64,000 bases of DNA, from the NCBI GenBank assembly GCA_003439945.1, contig QVRM01002137.1, positions 62,001 to 126,000 of the forward strand, read 5' to 3'. This DNA is from Dermanyssus gallinae (taxonomy: Eukaryota > Arthropoda > Arachnida > Mesostigmata > Dermanyssidae). The notes below the pieces were generated by a model, which worked only from the letters and a program-made list of their open reading frames with translations, ran no database searches and was not told the origin of the DNA. A program made the translations under genes and the position numbers. Shown here piece after piece: positions 27,151-39,033 of the stretch; the first letter of the stretch is position 1, and each line of letters begins with the position of its first letter.

Positions 27151-27850
27151 AGAAGGAACGGGTCTTACCCCGGCACCCGTAGGGGCGCGACCGTGGGTCG
27201 CGCTTAGTTTCCCAACTGTTTCCGCCGACCTACCAGAGACGACAGAATGTAGCATACAGCATTTGCCATGCGGTGGCACCGAGGCAAGGAGACGCGGGCA
27301 GCGTCTCCTCCCGCGCTAAAACGACAAACAGACAGACAGCCAGACAAACACATAGATGGATAGACAAATACCTTCAGACTACAGGGCGGTGATGTTTTCA
27401 CTCACTCACTCACTCCGTCGCCCACGCACCCATCCGCACACCCACCCATCCACCCATTCATTGATTCGGGCGAGCGAGCGGCGAACGCTCATCGAAACTT
27501 GACGCATGCATGCTACATGCATACGAACAGCGCTAGAATAGCACCTTCATTATGCTACTTTTTCTCCGAGCAGCGGTGACTTCGCCGCCGCAGGCAGCGT
27601 CGGTTCGCTCGCGTTTAATGTAGCCGTGATCACCGCGGTGGTCATGCCCTATTGAGCTGGCGGCTGCTCGATATCGTCGTTTGGTAGGCACTCCTCGCTC
27701 CTACCTCGATGCCCCCTAGATGCTGTTTCTCGGCGAAGGTGGGTGGGGGTTGTTGACCGCTGCGTGGCGGCCGGCTAGAAGCACCATAGATAGTGCTGAC
27801 GTGCTCAACACGTCTCCGCCCGCCTCCGCGCGGGAGAATTGTGCCTATTT
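27150..27850. promoter_or_regulatory. GC- and CpG-rich region, possible promoter
   Basis: This stretch is much richer in G+C and CpG than its surroundings (GAGCGAGCGGCGAACGCTC, CTTCGCCGCCGCAGGCAGCG). It has a hairpin-forming GGCGCGACC/GGTCGCGC at 27182-27203 and (CTCA)n and (ACCC)n stretches. It may mark a promoter or first exon. No start codon or exon could be fixed on either strand, so only its composition is claimed. Confidence 0.3.
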
Positions 27851-28056
27851 GTTTCTGCTTGTTTTGTTTTTGTTTTTGTTTGTTTTGTTTGTAGCTACCT
27901 AGTCTATCTATGTTTTACAAGAGGCCAGAAACAACAATGCATGCAGGCACAGCCTTTGGTCTGGGTGGTGTGCGACCCCCCCCCCCAAAACCACTAGAAA
28001 CCTGGTGATCCCCTAATCTAAGACATGCCGGTCGGGATATTACTTCAGTGATCTAT

Positions 28057-28136
28057 CTAGCCTAAGATGCCTCGGCCGACGACGCTGTCGTTGTTGTTGT
28101 CGTCGTCGTTGTCGTTGTTGTCGTTGTCGTTGTTGT

Positions 28137-28169
<33 letters not shown>

Positions 28170-28480
28170 TGTCGTTGTTGTTGTTGTCGTCGTCGTCGTT
28201 GTTGCTGTCGGCGGTGTGATGGTGATTTTGTACAGTAGAATCCGACCCGATTGGATCAATCTGCTCAGTGATGCTGCTCAACGCGCACGCACCAATTGAC
28301 AGCATCTTTCTTGGCTTGCATTGATTGCTTAACGTGTAGAAATGATTACAATTTCTTCCGTCCGCCAACGCACACGTGTCCGTCGATGCAACACGCCAAG
28401 TATCATCATCAAGTAAGTCATCCAATATGCATGTTGTGTCGATGTAGATTGTTAGATGATGTTGCTCAGCGTCGACGCTT
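28057..28480 (-). CDS. Candidate 3' exon with four Cys and an Asp/Asn repeat tail
   Basis: The minus-strand frame is open from about 28476 to the stop at 28057. It reads ...WRVASTDTCALADGRNCNH, SNQCKPRKMLSIGACAL and a spacer, followed by a long Asp/Asn tract encoded by the (GTC/GTT)n repeat at 28079-28206 and the ending GRGILG. The first 100 residues look non-repetitive and protein-like. No acceptor with a good pyrimidine tract was found, so boundaries are uncertain. It may be a secreted protein exon, or chance coding next to a microsatellite. Confidence 0.3.
28079..28206. repeat. Mixed (TCG/TTG)n trinucleotide repeat
   Basis: About 128 bp of TTG and TCG triplets in irregular order; it reads Asp/Asn, Thr or Val/Leu depending on frame. 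Confidence 0.9.
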
Positions 28481-28564
28481 CACTATTTGCCTTGTCGATC
28501 GTCAGCAGGATTTAACTCTAATGATGCTGTATGTATATGTTTATGTATGTATATTTATATTCAT

Positions 28565-28570
28565 ATAAAA

Positions 28571-28621
<51 letters not shown>
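28565..28621. repeat. A-run followed by (AT)n
   Basis: A 13-A run joins a (AT)n tract of about 40 bp. Confidence 0.9.
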
Positions 28622-28623
<2 letters not shown>

Positions 28624-28739
28624 GTGCACCTTATGGAGCTATGTTAGGATCCGTCCTTGCATCGAGTCGAGGCACTTTCGATTCAGCTGTTCGGAGGTCA
28701 AACTCTGGCTTGTATGATGCCTTTTCAGCTCAACTGAAC

Positions 28740-30060
28740 GTTGTTTGTTTGTGGTAACTGTTCATCTATCTATGAACCGACATAAACCTCGACTAAAGTC
28801 GTACGATTTTTTAACTTCAAAAACAAATAGGGAAAATTCCGGGAATACCCGATATACACACACGTCAGCTAGCTATGACTTGTGTGGGACACGCAAACCC
28901 ACTTAACCCGTTTTCTTCACCACCCACCCAGTGGAGTGTGGAGACCTCCTCTCTATATCTTAAGCAACTTAAGACACTTCAACTAGCCTATTTCAACGCG
29001 CTTCATTTGTCTCTGCAAAGACCAGATTAAATGTCCGAAACCGAACCGAATGTAGCAGTCAATCGAGCTGTCTGTCAATAGCTGTTACACACTGATAACA
29101 TAGTTGATATTTTATACCGTGATACACCGTTTGTTTGAGTGTATCGGCAGAACGAGGTATAGCTTTCATTTGGATTTTTGTCAGCGAATACCATACGCCT
29201 TTTTTGCTTGACGGGAAAACACACAGCTACGGCTCTGCTATGGCTAGATATATTATACTTAGAAGTATCATTAAAGAATCATAACCGTTCGATACACGAG
29301 TCCTGGGTAATCGATGCTGTCGCAGTTGCAAAATGTCAGCCACGACATCCACACGTCGTGCACACGTCCATACAGCGATATGGTAGTGAGAAAAGCAGCA
29401 TTCCGCGTGATGAAACGTGTCTAAAACGTGTAGGGTGTAGTAACAAAATATATGCGAGGTTCGCGTGAGTGTCTGCAATGCGCCGCAGAAGAGCCTATAC
29501 CAGTAAATGTCTCCTGACGTACCAGTGCCATTGCAAGTGTGTTATTCCTAGTGTGCTTGCACTTGTGTAGGAAAAGAAAACAGCATTAAAGCTATCAAAA
29601 TGGCTATTGGAAACTGCGGTTGCACTTCACAGCATACCGCCAAGCGACTTGATTTTGCCTAAATGTGAGATGCAAGTATGTGACAACAGAATGTCGTCAG
29701 CAATCTTCCCCTGCAATGTACGATTGTCGCAGATATCCTCCACACATAAGGGAAAAGGCGGTAATGATGTGGACAATTAAAAAGTAATCGGGGTATTGCG
29801 TCGGAACGCACTTTCAAAATGATCGTTGCTACGATGTCCATAGCAAGAGAAATAGAGAGAGAGAGCGCGTGTGTTTTCTACTTGGGAAAAGGCCCCCTCA
29901 TCAGAGCAATTCGGGTTGAGGCAGGGTCGAGGTGCACATTTCCTGCACGAAATCTTGAGGAAGACTGTATCCTCACAGGACGCAGTCTAAGATTGACCGT
30001 GCTTTGGCAAAGCCCGTAGGTCATTTATATATATATATATATATCTATAGCCGCCTCCCG
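28740..30060. other. No recognised gene
   Basis: Open frames near 29178-29468 and 29819-30019 have no motifs, and their edges lack convincing splice sites. Confidence 0.35.
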
Positions 30061-30229
30061 GTTGATACGTGCCGACATACTCGGGTCGGTGGCTCTCTAG
30101 GAGTGCTCTCTACTTTGTTGAATCTTACCTTGACGTAAACATGTGGGGCGGCGAGACTATACTAGATACCTGCCTTGCGTTCGCCCTACTTACGGCTGAT
30201 TTTGTAGTTTCAAAGTATATAAAAAAAAG

Positions 30230-30267
<38 letters not shown>

Positions 30268-30700
30268 TTAACTCTCTTGTATATTCAAAATCTTTGCGAA
30301 TTAAATCCGAATTATACTTGTCAAAGATATTGACGTGTAGGGCCGAGAGCGGTGGTTGGACATCGCAAGACTTAGGTGGCGATGAAGAGTGGCTTGATAT
30401 TAAAAACGAACTCATGATCAGTGTTTTCGGTCCTTTTAAGAAGACTTAACTGCACCAGATAGGTTACGGTTAGCATATAGGGCAGCGCGTTTGCTTAGTC
30501 CCGCGCGTTGTGTAGAAACCTCCACCTTGCAGCATCTGTTCGGGGAGGCACATTGTTGAAATGAGCTAACCCTGGGTTAGAAAATCCGTGACCACATGTT
30601 TGCGCAGAGACAATTGTTCACTCCAAAGTGCCACCATATATATATATATATATATATATACTTAATATATACTTAAATGTTATTTTAATAAAAAGCTACT

Positions 30701-30750
<50 letters not shown>

Positions 30751-30874
30751 TTATAGGTATTTACGTTCGTTTTTACTATCCTCGTTTTCTCTTTTCGTCT
30801 GCAAACTTTTGTATCACTTTTTATAGCCAGAACTTAAGCATGTAAATGCATGCAGTTCTGTGAATAAACCATAC

Positions 30875-30923
<49 letters not shown>

Positions 30924-30925
30924 TG
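30230..30925. repeat. Cluster of four (AT)n tracts
   Basis: (AT)n at about 30236-30264, 30636-30660, 30703-30748 and 30879-30920. Confidence 0.9.
30515..30645 (-). repeat. Dispersed repeat Z, copy 1
   Basis: The reverse complement matches 52555-52660 closely: CTTTGGAGTG, ACAATTGTCTC, CTAACCCAGGGTTAG and CAACAATGTGC occur in the same order. A weaker copy lies at 35985-36090. The 52-kb copy reads CPEQTLHFLVECRAT, like a LINE C-terminal Cys/His block, so Z is probably a LINE 3' region. Confidence 0.6.
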
Positions 30926-30929
30926 TACC

Positions 30930-31285
30930 TCTACTCTCGATGTGGTCACTATTGTAGTAACAGCAAATGACGAGTAAGTAAGCCAGCGATTTTTCAACAC
31001 GTTAATTAAAAGGAAGCGGTCGTCATGATTAATTGCAGCTCAAGCTGTGGCTAAACTCTTCTCTGATAGAAACTGCCGTTGGGCTATTGCCATTGGTAGA
31101 ATCAGCAAACCGTACGCTAGATTGCTTCATATTCAGTTGAATTAGCTACGGAATGTTGACTACAGCCGAGCTCATATAAAGCAACGATCGGAACGGCTTC
31201 TTCGGTTACTGTTGCAAGCACAAATCTGTCAAAAATCTAATACGATGGGAAGAAATGTTCAGAACCATCGAAACATCTTGCCCGG
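30930..31285. other. No recognised feature
   Basis: Unique-looking sequence between an (AT)n tract and the RLE element; the true 5' edge of that element may lie within it. Confidence 0.35.
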
Positions 31286-31289
31286 ATCG

Positions 31290-32641
31290 AAGAGAGTTGA
31301 TCAGGCGGACCTAGAAATTCTAGGTGCCCCGATTAGAGCTTGAAGAGTTCTTGAGACGTTAAGCGCAACGCGCTTTTGCAGATCAAATCTCTTCTCATCG
31401 CAAGGCACCCGCAAGCAATTATTTGTCTCTGAAGATATAGCTTAAGCCAAGGCTGAATTACATCCTGCGGACCTCCCCAGCGAGCAATAAGCGGGCCGGC
31501 CTACAGGACTTCGACGACATCGCAAGGGATCTGAACGTCACTCTGACTAACCATACCTGGCAAAGGGCAACACTTCCCCTTAGGGAAGAGGGGCTTGGCA
31601 TCAGGTCCGTGACGGAGCTTGCGCCCGTAGGTTATGCAGCCTCGTTACTGGAATTTGCACAACTCGCTGGGACCCTCGTCGAGCCTAATTTTCGTCATGT
31701 AATACAAATGACGAAAGACAAGGCCGAGCTAGCTGCAAGATACGTCATAGGCCCTGGTCCCTGGGAGGAGCGCCCTACACAGCATACGCTTGATGGTTAT
31801 AGGTGCAATATTGTGGGTCGAAATCTTCTCGATAGCATGCAATCCCCCACGGAGAGAGCGGTTCTTATAGCCGTCCAAGACACCTTTAGTAGCGGATACC
31901 TAAGGGCGCTACCCACGCCGCAACTGGGCACCATGCTGGACAATACCTCCTTACGCATGGTGACAGCGCTCTGAATTGGAGCTCCAATATGCGAGTCATA
32001 CACCTGCTCAGCCTGTGGGACGCCTGTAGAGAGTAACGGTCTTCACCCCCTGAGCTGCATCAAAAGGCAAGGAAGAGCCGCTAGGCACGCGGAATTTAAC
32101 TCGATCATAAGGAGAGCCCTACGTCGTGCAGGCATACCGAGTACGCTGGAGCCCAGACTCGATACAAGCAGTGACAGGAGGCCCGACGGAGTCACTATTC
32201 CATTGTGGTCTTGCGGTAAGTGTCTGGCATAGGACACAACAGTATCCTGCACTGTTGCCCCGTCCTACCTGCGATACGGTGCCCTTCAGGCCGGATGCGT
32301 CGCCAAACAGGCAGATCGAGAAAAAAGACGAAAGTACAGGGACTTAGAACCCAGATACCACGTCGTGCCTATTGCTATGGAAACATTAAATCCCGCTAGT
32401 AAAGGCACAAGAAGATTCATTGAAGAGCTTGGAGAGCATATACAGGAGAACACAGGCGACCGACGAGAGAGCGAGTTCCTGTGGCAGTTGCTCTCGCTGG
32501 CGACGTGCAGAGGTAACGCTGCCTGTATAATCGAGTCAATGTTTTGAGAGGAAGAGACTGCTACCGAGATATTGAATTATATATTAATACATGTTCAGAC
32601 CTCACAATTGTATGATCAGTAATAATAATAATAATAATAAT
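31290..32641 (+). mobile_element. RLE retrotransposon copy R2 (5'-truncated, decayed)
   Basis: Homology to R5 starts around ADLEILGAPIR (31308). It continues in broken frames through VTELAPVGYAASLLEF and the CCHC motif CSACGTPVESNGLHPLSC (near 32000-32060). The endonuclease core follows: RRPDGVTIPLW, then A-stop-DTTVSC where Trp is expected. The C-terminal end is CRGNAACIIESMF, stop at 32547. The 3'UTR ends CCTCACAATTGTATGATCAG followed by (TAA)n at 32620-32641. Several stops make it dead. It is the upstream member of a head-to-tail pair. Confidence 0.75.
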
Positions 32642-33398
<757 letters not shown>

Positions 33399-33399
33399 T

Positions 33400-34190
33400 A
33401 CGGGTTTAAGGTGAATGGAACTTTATTTTAATTTTATACTTACAGCTTCGATCACGACTTTTACTACTACCTCCCTTAACAACAACAACAACAACAATGA
33501 CGATCATAACATTTATTGATGTTTTTGGAGCAATTTGCGTTCCCGTCTTTCTCGGCTGCAGCCGCTTCGAAGGGTGATAACATTATTTTTTGGTGGGTGC
33601 ATCTGGGTTCTGTGCTTTCCATTCCACGCTGTCGAAATTATGTGTTGTTAATAGGATCATATACAGGTGACACATTTGTGAGCGAAGAAGGAACAAGAGG
33701 TTCCACAAGTTCTTTATGGATTGTTATATTTATTATTTGCTTGAGATGTGTACCTAAATACGCATGTCACTTTTTTATAGCTAGGTGCGCTTAGAGCGGC
33801 ATCAAAAGCGGACATGCCGAGATACCTATTATGTTGAGATTTTTCCAATCGTTCTTGTGGCAGCATGATTTTGGACTCTCATCGGTATGGTTTTTCATCT
33901 ATTATCAATAAATATCGCTCAATGAAAATTCGGGAGCGATAAGCTTATTAATTTTTGTCTGACTACTAGCCTTTAGAACCTTACTGTACCTCATGGGTGA
34001 ATCTAAAAAAGCTATTAGAGCCTTCTGAGAATCATCTTGGGGGTACCTGGTCTGCTAGGATTTGTCACTGGCGTAGTCATCGAAGCACGACTAGAGACGG
34101 GCCCGTGTCTGTTAGACATATAAACGTCAAATATTCATACCCTTTGAATACCATTTCATCTTTGTAAAGCGAAGTCGCAAGTATGTCAAT
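33400..34190. repeat. Dispersed repeat also found near 26.3 kb; otherwise unassigned
   Basis: 33710-33830 aligns with the reverse complement of 26290-26480 (see that entry). The rest has no supported exon. Confidence 0.4.
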
Positions 34191-34253
34191 TGGCGACACT
34201 CCGGGACGAGCTTAGTGGTCCACGAGAGTCTACAAAGAATGTGGGAGTTGTAC

Positions 34254-34395
34254 GATTCATTTTTATGTTTTCAAACTATATGGCTACCAGTGTCCAGCCA
34301 CGGCTCACTAAGCGGGAACAGCTGTTGGTGTTCCCGCTTCGTGAGCCGTGGCTGGACAGTGGTAGCCATTAAATTTCGGAACATAAAAATGAATC
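34254..34395. repeat. 142-bp near-perfect palindrome
   Basis: Two arms of about 65 bp are inverted copies. Both include GATTCATTTTTATGTT, TGGCTACCA, GTCCAGCCACGGCTCAC and AAGCGGGAACA, around an 8-bp centre (GCTGTTGG). Only a few mismatches and a small block (TCAAACTATA against CCGAAATTTA) interrupt pairing. Flanking sequence is not inverted. It could be a foldback MITE, a hairpin RNA locus or a recent inverted duplication. Confidence 0.85.
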
Positions 34396-34927
34396 CTCTG
34401 CCAGAGAAAAGGCTTTCACGATCCTGACGTTGACTGTGTGTGTCATTTATGCAATTAGTCGTGTCATGTGTACCGTCTCAATGTCTGTCAGAGACCTACT
34501 TCTCTTACGCAGTTAGCCCGATGATACTTAATTACTTACAAACTTCTTATATATATATATATATATATATATATGCGATGCAACAAATAAATAATGCTGT
34601 GAGAAAGTTTGATCCACATCATGTATTTAGGCGACGACTAACGCTTGAGTTAACGTGTAGATAAGCAAAAATTTTCAGTGTCGCTGGCCTCAATTGGCTG
34701 TTACACGGCCGTCAAAACACGCAAAGGGAGATCGTCATCGCTGCTGTGGTTTAGGATTGTATTGAAGAGTCTACCAACGGTTCATCAATGAGGCCGCAGG
34801 TCAGTCAGTGTTCTGTGTATAGGTTGCGTCACGCATTTTTACCACTCACAGGCCAACTAACAATACATGTGTGTGTGTGTGTGTGTTACATCTGCATATA
34901 CGTATCGATGCTCTGCTAGTCATATAT

Positions 34928-35068
34928 ATGTGCAGTTCTATGTACATAGCTTTATTTCTGTATTTGCTCACCTGTAGCCTGTTTCACGCGACGAGCGCAA
35001 AGCAATCCAAGCAGAGGTGCGGGAAAATGGGTGTTGTGGCGACAGTTTCAACGATTCCAAAATCGAAA
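34928..35068 (+). CDS. Candidate small secreted peptide or signal-peptide exon
   Basis: From ATG 34928 (or 34940) the frame reads MYIALFLYLLTCSLFHATSA, a good signal peptide ending in ATSA, followed by KQSKQRCGKMGVV and a stop at 35066. A donor-like CAGAG|GTGCGG lies inside at about 35018. Joined in phase to an acceptor before 35220 or 35308 it could feed the Cys-rich exon downstream; this is not resolved. It may also be chance. Confidence 0.3.
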
Positions 35069-35082
35069 TGATTACAGTTTGT

Positions 35083-35103
35083 TTTTGTTGTTGTTGCTGC
35101 TGC

Positions 35104-35137
<34 letters not shown>

Positions 35138-35165
35138 ATTGTTGTTGTTGCTGCTGTTGTTTCTC
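35083..35165. repeat. (TTG/CTG)n repeat acting as polypyrimidine-like tract
   Basis: Irregular TGC/TGT triplets run up to TTTCTCTGCAG, a strong acceptor ending at 35170. Confidence 0.8.
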
Positions 35166-35170
35166 TGCAG

Positions 35171-35629
35171 GCAACGAGAATAGCTGCCAGAGAAGCGGCG
35201 AAAAAAAGTAAACTTTGCAGGTTCTGGCGGCCGCAAGGTGCTTCTTTGGCGATTGACGGCGGTGTCGTTACCGTCGTCGTCGTTGTCGTCGTCGTTGCTG
35301 TTGTCAGCATGCTGTCACTTCTGGCGTCGGCCGAAGATAGCCAGCCGTGTTATCTACACGATAAACTGACTTGTGGGCCCATGGCTGAGCGCCGCAAACA
35401 GACAAATGTCTGTGCAATACCATGCGTGAACGACTGGTCGATTGTCTACAGGAGGCCGTGGAACCAGACCGCGCCGAACGGTACACACGTTTGGCGTAAA
35501 ATTCGGAATCAGGAGGTGTATGTGGGCTATTGCGATGCCAATGCAAAAATAGTCTACAATATCCTTTTCATGAAACGTTTTGGGCCCGGTTATTTGTGTA
35601 ACCAACCATATGAACTGACCATATGGTGA
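35171..35629 (+). CDS. Terminal exon of a small secreted or anchored Cys-rich protein
   Basis: Open from the acceptor at 35170 to the stop at 35627-35629. Alternative acceptors in the same frame or in phase exist at 35219 (TTTGCAG) and 35308 (GTTGTCAG). The frame shows a basic stretch (AKKSKLCRFWRP) and a Val-rich hydrophobic run ending MLSLLASA, which would suit signal cleavage before EDSQPC. The mature part has six Cys, two N-glycosylation sequons (NQT, NGT) and many aromatic residues, ending YELTIW. No in-frame ATG precedes the hydrophobic run, so the start must lie in an upstream exon. AATAAA follows at 35737. No family recognised; resembles short secreted Cys proteins of arthropods in general layout only. 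Confidence 0.5.
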   Translation, partial: ATRIAAREAAKKSKLCRFWRPQGASLAIDGGVVTVVVVVVVVAVVSMLSLLASAEDSQPCYLHDKLTCGPMAERRKQTNVCAIPCVNDWSIVYRRPWNQTAPNGTHVWRKIRNQEVYVGYCDANAKIVYNILFMKRFGPGYLCNQPYELTIW

Positions 35630-35736
35630 CTGCATGCTTGGAATGCGCAGACATAAACAAAAAACAAAAGCAGTTACAACGTCGGATACTCCCACACAAT
35701 CCATTGGGAGACTACTACTACTACTACTACTACTAT

Positions 35737-35742
35737 AATAAA
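35737..35742 (+). terminator. Polyadenylation signal
   Basis: AATAAA 108 bp after the stop of the 35-kb exon, preceded by (CTA)n. Confidence 0.5.
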
Positions 35743-35984
35743 ATGCTCATCTAAATTGCTCAGAGTCGGTAAATCGTTGCTCTTTTTTGTGTCACACGCA
35801 GCATTGATGGGCTACGCTGTACTAAAAAGTAGCCCCAGCCATACCTACCGGTGGAAATTGACATGTGCCAGATAGTACGTATAGTGGAGTGCTACGATTG
35901 ATAACCGTAAGAGACGTCGAGTTAGGAGGCTTCTGTAACTGAGTTTAAAAGTGTTCAGTCTAAGGCTACAATTCGTGATAGCGT

Positions 35985-36090
35985 TGCGGCGTCCGTCCGG
36001 GGCACGCTGCTGAAGTGGTCCCAACTCACTCTATACGAGATAGAGTAATATCCTAGTGCACACGTTTGCGGGAGACAATTGTAGCTCCAT
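35985..36090. repeat. Dispersed repeat Z, copy 2 (diverged)
   Basis: Shares CACGTTTGCGGGAGACAATTG-like sequence (ACAATTGT core, GTTTGCG) and the preceding GGGGCACGCTGCTGAA block with 30515-30645. Confidence 0.4.
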
Positions 36091-36436
36091 TTGCATTCTT
36101 AATAAATCAAGAAGTCTCGTTCGCGTTGCAAAATGTCTACCTAGCAGCTATTCAGCTTTGCTGAAATCAGTGGGCGCTAGAACGGATTGAAGCTTACGAA
36201 CTTGAAAAGCCTTGGACACTTGCTGCCACAATGAAAGCATAAGCAAGCATCTTTAAAGTTAGGTTTTTATTGGGTTAGGTCGCAGGTCTATTGGGGTTGT
36301 TCGTCAATTTGTGTGCTGAGCCAGAAAAGTTTCAATTACAGACGGCAAAATAGCGGCTAGGACAAGCTTTGCGATAGATAAAATTCCGAACTGTTCCATT
36401 TTTAAAATCCAATAAAGTAAACTGGTTGAAGGGGAA

Positions 36437-36438
<2 letters not shown>

Positions 36439-36504
<66 letters not shown>

Positions 36505-36565
36505 ACTGACAGAAAGCGAACAGAGCAGGATAAACATGATTTAAACGTTCATACCTCACAATTGT

Positions 36566-36618
<53 letters not shown>
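36439..36618 (+). mobile_element. RLE retrotransposon copy R4: 68-bp 3'UTR scrap between (TAA)n arrays
   Basis: Between (TAA)n at 36439-36502 and 36570-36618 lies only GAACTGACAG...AAACGTTCATACCTCACAA and TTGTATT. This matches the sequence from the last codons and stop of R3 and R7 to their 3' ends. A copy this short shows target-primed synthesis that stopped almost at once. Confidence 0.8.
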
Positions 36619-36622
<4 letters not shown>

Positions 36623-36624
36623 CA

Positions 36625-36897
36625 ATGAACAGCAAACCCCCTAAACCGAATCCCGATCATCTTCAAATCCGTCCCCAGCTAACATTCATCTGCGACGTCT
36701 GTAGAAAATCCGTAAAATCGCTCCGCGGACTACACGTACATAAAACCCGTGTTCACGGAGGACAAACCCACACACATTCCTTTGACCAGCCACCCGATGG
36801 CTTCGCTCCACATACTTCGACCCAGGACCAGAGAGACCCAGCCGACATTACCTCTGACAACGATCCAAAAATGGTTACCCGTATCCTAAATCCGTAA
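36625..36897 (+). pseudogene. RLE element N-terminus with C2H2 zinc finger
   Basis: An opening of 90 codons: CDVCRKSVKSLRGLHVHKTR with a following His gives C-x2-C-x12-H-x4-H, a DNA-binding finger at about residues 28-48. R2/R4-type elements use such fingers for target recognition. A stop follows at 36895; the next codons (KLVRIIPRGVREICCAAYAE) continue the protein in the same frame and recur in relic R9 (KLVKVITRGVREISCAAYAK). Confidence 0.75.
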
Positions 36898-37027
36898 GCT
36901 CGTGCTCGCAAAAGAACTAAGCTAGTCAGAATAATCCCGAGAGGAGTCAGGGAAATCTGTTGCGCAGCTTACGCGGAAGCCCCCTCAATTCAACTCGAGA
37001 CTAGACGCTGAATCCTGGCACAGATTA

Positions 37028-37414
37028 ATGACTTTGCCGACACTCATGTTGCATATTCCAGAACTAAAAAGCAACGACATCACATTGTGCCAAGTAATTA
37101 GGAAGAACATAACAGATTCCCAATGGAAGACGCTGGATAATCTTTCTGATAGACCGCACCACAGCCTCACACAGTCGCGCAAGGAGCACCTCACCGACCG
37201 CCAGATTGTCGCAAGGGCAGAACGCAAGTTAGCTGAGGGAGACATACGCTCCGCCGCACGCACTCTACTTTCGACAAAGTCTTTCGCATTGCCTGACGAC
37301 CGCACGACTCAGGAACTTAGAAGCAAGCATCCCTCTCCTCCGGCTCACGTCAGGGACCGCTTGATCAACTTTGAGCAACCTCCCACGGTTTCATCGTTCC
37401 GGCACAGCTCGTAG
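37028..37414 (+). pseudogene. RLE element linker between zinc finger and RT
   Basis: Frame with PTLMLHIPELKSNDITLCQV, ERKLAEGDIRSAARTLLSTK and Pro-rich end. R9 keeps the same two blocks (ERKLAEGDVRSA, ILLSTDSFAP). It leads by a frame change near 37395 into the RT frame. Confidence 0.65.
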
Positions 37415-39030
37415 TTAATGCGGTTCGCTCCTTCTCACTAGCATCTGGCCCTGGACTGGATAAATTACATCCTCGACATCTAAGAGATACGTTGGACAGC
37501 ACAATACCTTCTTCCGAAAGACTGCTAGCGGAACTGCGCTGTCTGACTAACTTGACTCTAAGTGGCAGGCTGCCAAGTTTTTGCCACCCAATCTTCTATG
37601 GGGCAGATCTGACAGCGCTGAAGAAAAACGACGGTTATATTAGACCGATAGCGTGCAGCCTTACTTTACGTAGGTTGGTTGCCAAAGTAGCAATTGCCAT
37701 CAATAGGACGGCAATCGTGAGGGCGGTGGCACCTCACCAGGTTGGCGTTTCAGTTAAAGGCGGAGCTGAAGCTGCAGCACACGCAACTCGGGCCTTCACG
37801 GAGGCAAAGGGACCCCCACGAGTCCTGGTAAAACTAGATTTCCGAAACGCCTTCAACACCATCCGACGCGATGTTATCCTTAATGAAGTTAAAGCGAAAG
37901 TTCCACAAATGTTTTGCTTAGCGTGGCAGAGCTACGGCACGCCATCACTGCTGTCCTGGGGAGAGACTGAGCCTCTTCTCTCAGCCAACGGAGTACAACA
38001 GGGAGATCCGATTGGGCCCGCCTTATTTAGTTTAGGAATCTCAGAATTAGTGTCCCGCATGAAAAGTCCACTAAATGTGTGGTACCTAGACGATGGTATA
38101 CTAGGCGGCCCGGCAAACATAGTGGCCTCCGACATACGCGAAGTACTACAGTTTGCTGAGGAGGGAGGCTTAACTCTTAACGCCTTAAAATGCGAGGTCA
38201 TAGCAGTAGATGGAACCTCCCACCAGCAGGATGAGGCATGCAAACTCATTGCAGACGCCCTGACCGGTACAAAGATAATTGAGTTGCCTGGCCTAGAAGT
38301 CCTGGGAGCGCCCATTGGATCTCGGAAGATCTCGAAAACTATCCTGGATAAGCGGGACGCCCTCCGGTGTATCAAAACTCGGCTAATGGCGATGCACGCA
38401 CAGACTACTTTATGCCTATGGAGATACAGCCTAGGATCACCTAGGCTAAACTACATTCTACGCACGTCCCCCACAGGTCACCACTGTGATAATTTGCAAG
38501 CATTTGACGAGGTGGCAAAGGAGATACTGAGTGAAGTTCTAAACGTGGCCCTCACCGACAGATCCTGGGAAAGGGCCACACTTCCTCTCAGCGAAGGAGG
38601 AATGGGACTAATTTCCGTAGCAGAGCTTGCTTCGTTGTGCTACGCGGCCTCTATCATAGAGTTCTCGGGGCTTGCAGAGACGTTGTTAGAACCGGATGTT
38701 CATTCTGTGCTGCGCGGAAGGAGGGACGAAGCTGAGCTGGCAGCTAGACAAGCGATAGGCCCTGGCCCCTGGAAGCAACACTCTACACAGCACATGCTTG
38801 ACAGCTACAAGTGTCAAACGACCGCTTGCACGATCTTAGATGACATCCAATCCCCGACAGAGAGAGCGGTATTCATAGCTGCCCGTGACACTTTCAGCAG
38901 TGGCTTCCTAAGAGCACTTCCTTCATCACAGCTGGGCACCATGCTGGACAACACCTCCTTCCGCATGGTGGCCGCTCTGAGAATAGGCGCTCCAATATGT
39001 GAGCCATACGAGTGTAAGGCTTGTGGATAA
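37395..39030 (+). pseudogene. RLE element reverse transcriptase domain (R5)
   Basis: A long open frame with NAVRSFSLASGPGLDKLHPR, LTALKKNDGYIRPIACSLTL (fingers), VLVKLDFRNAFNTIRRD (motif A), ANGVQQGDPIGPALFSLGI (motif B), WYLDDGILGG (motif C, both catalytic Asp kept) and a long thumb/linker to CKACG, the first half of the CCHC motif, where a TAA stop falls at 39028. Copy R1 matches this region at high identity. The enzyme would copy element RNA at a nicked target. The catalytic core looks intact but the protein cannot be completed. Confidence 0.85.
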
Positions 39031-39033
39031 ATA

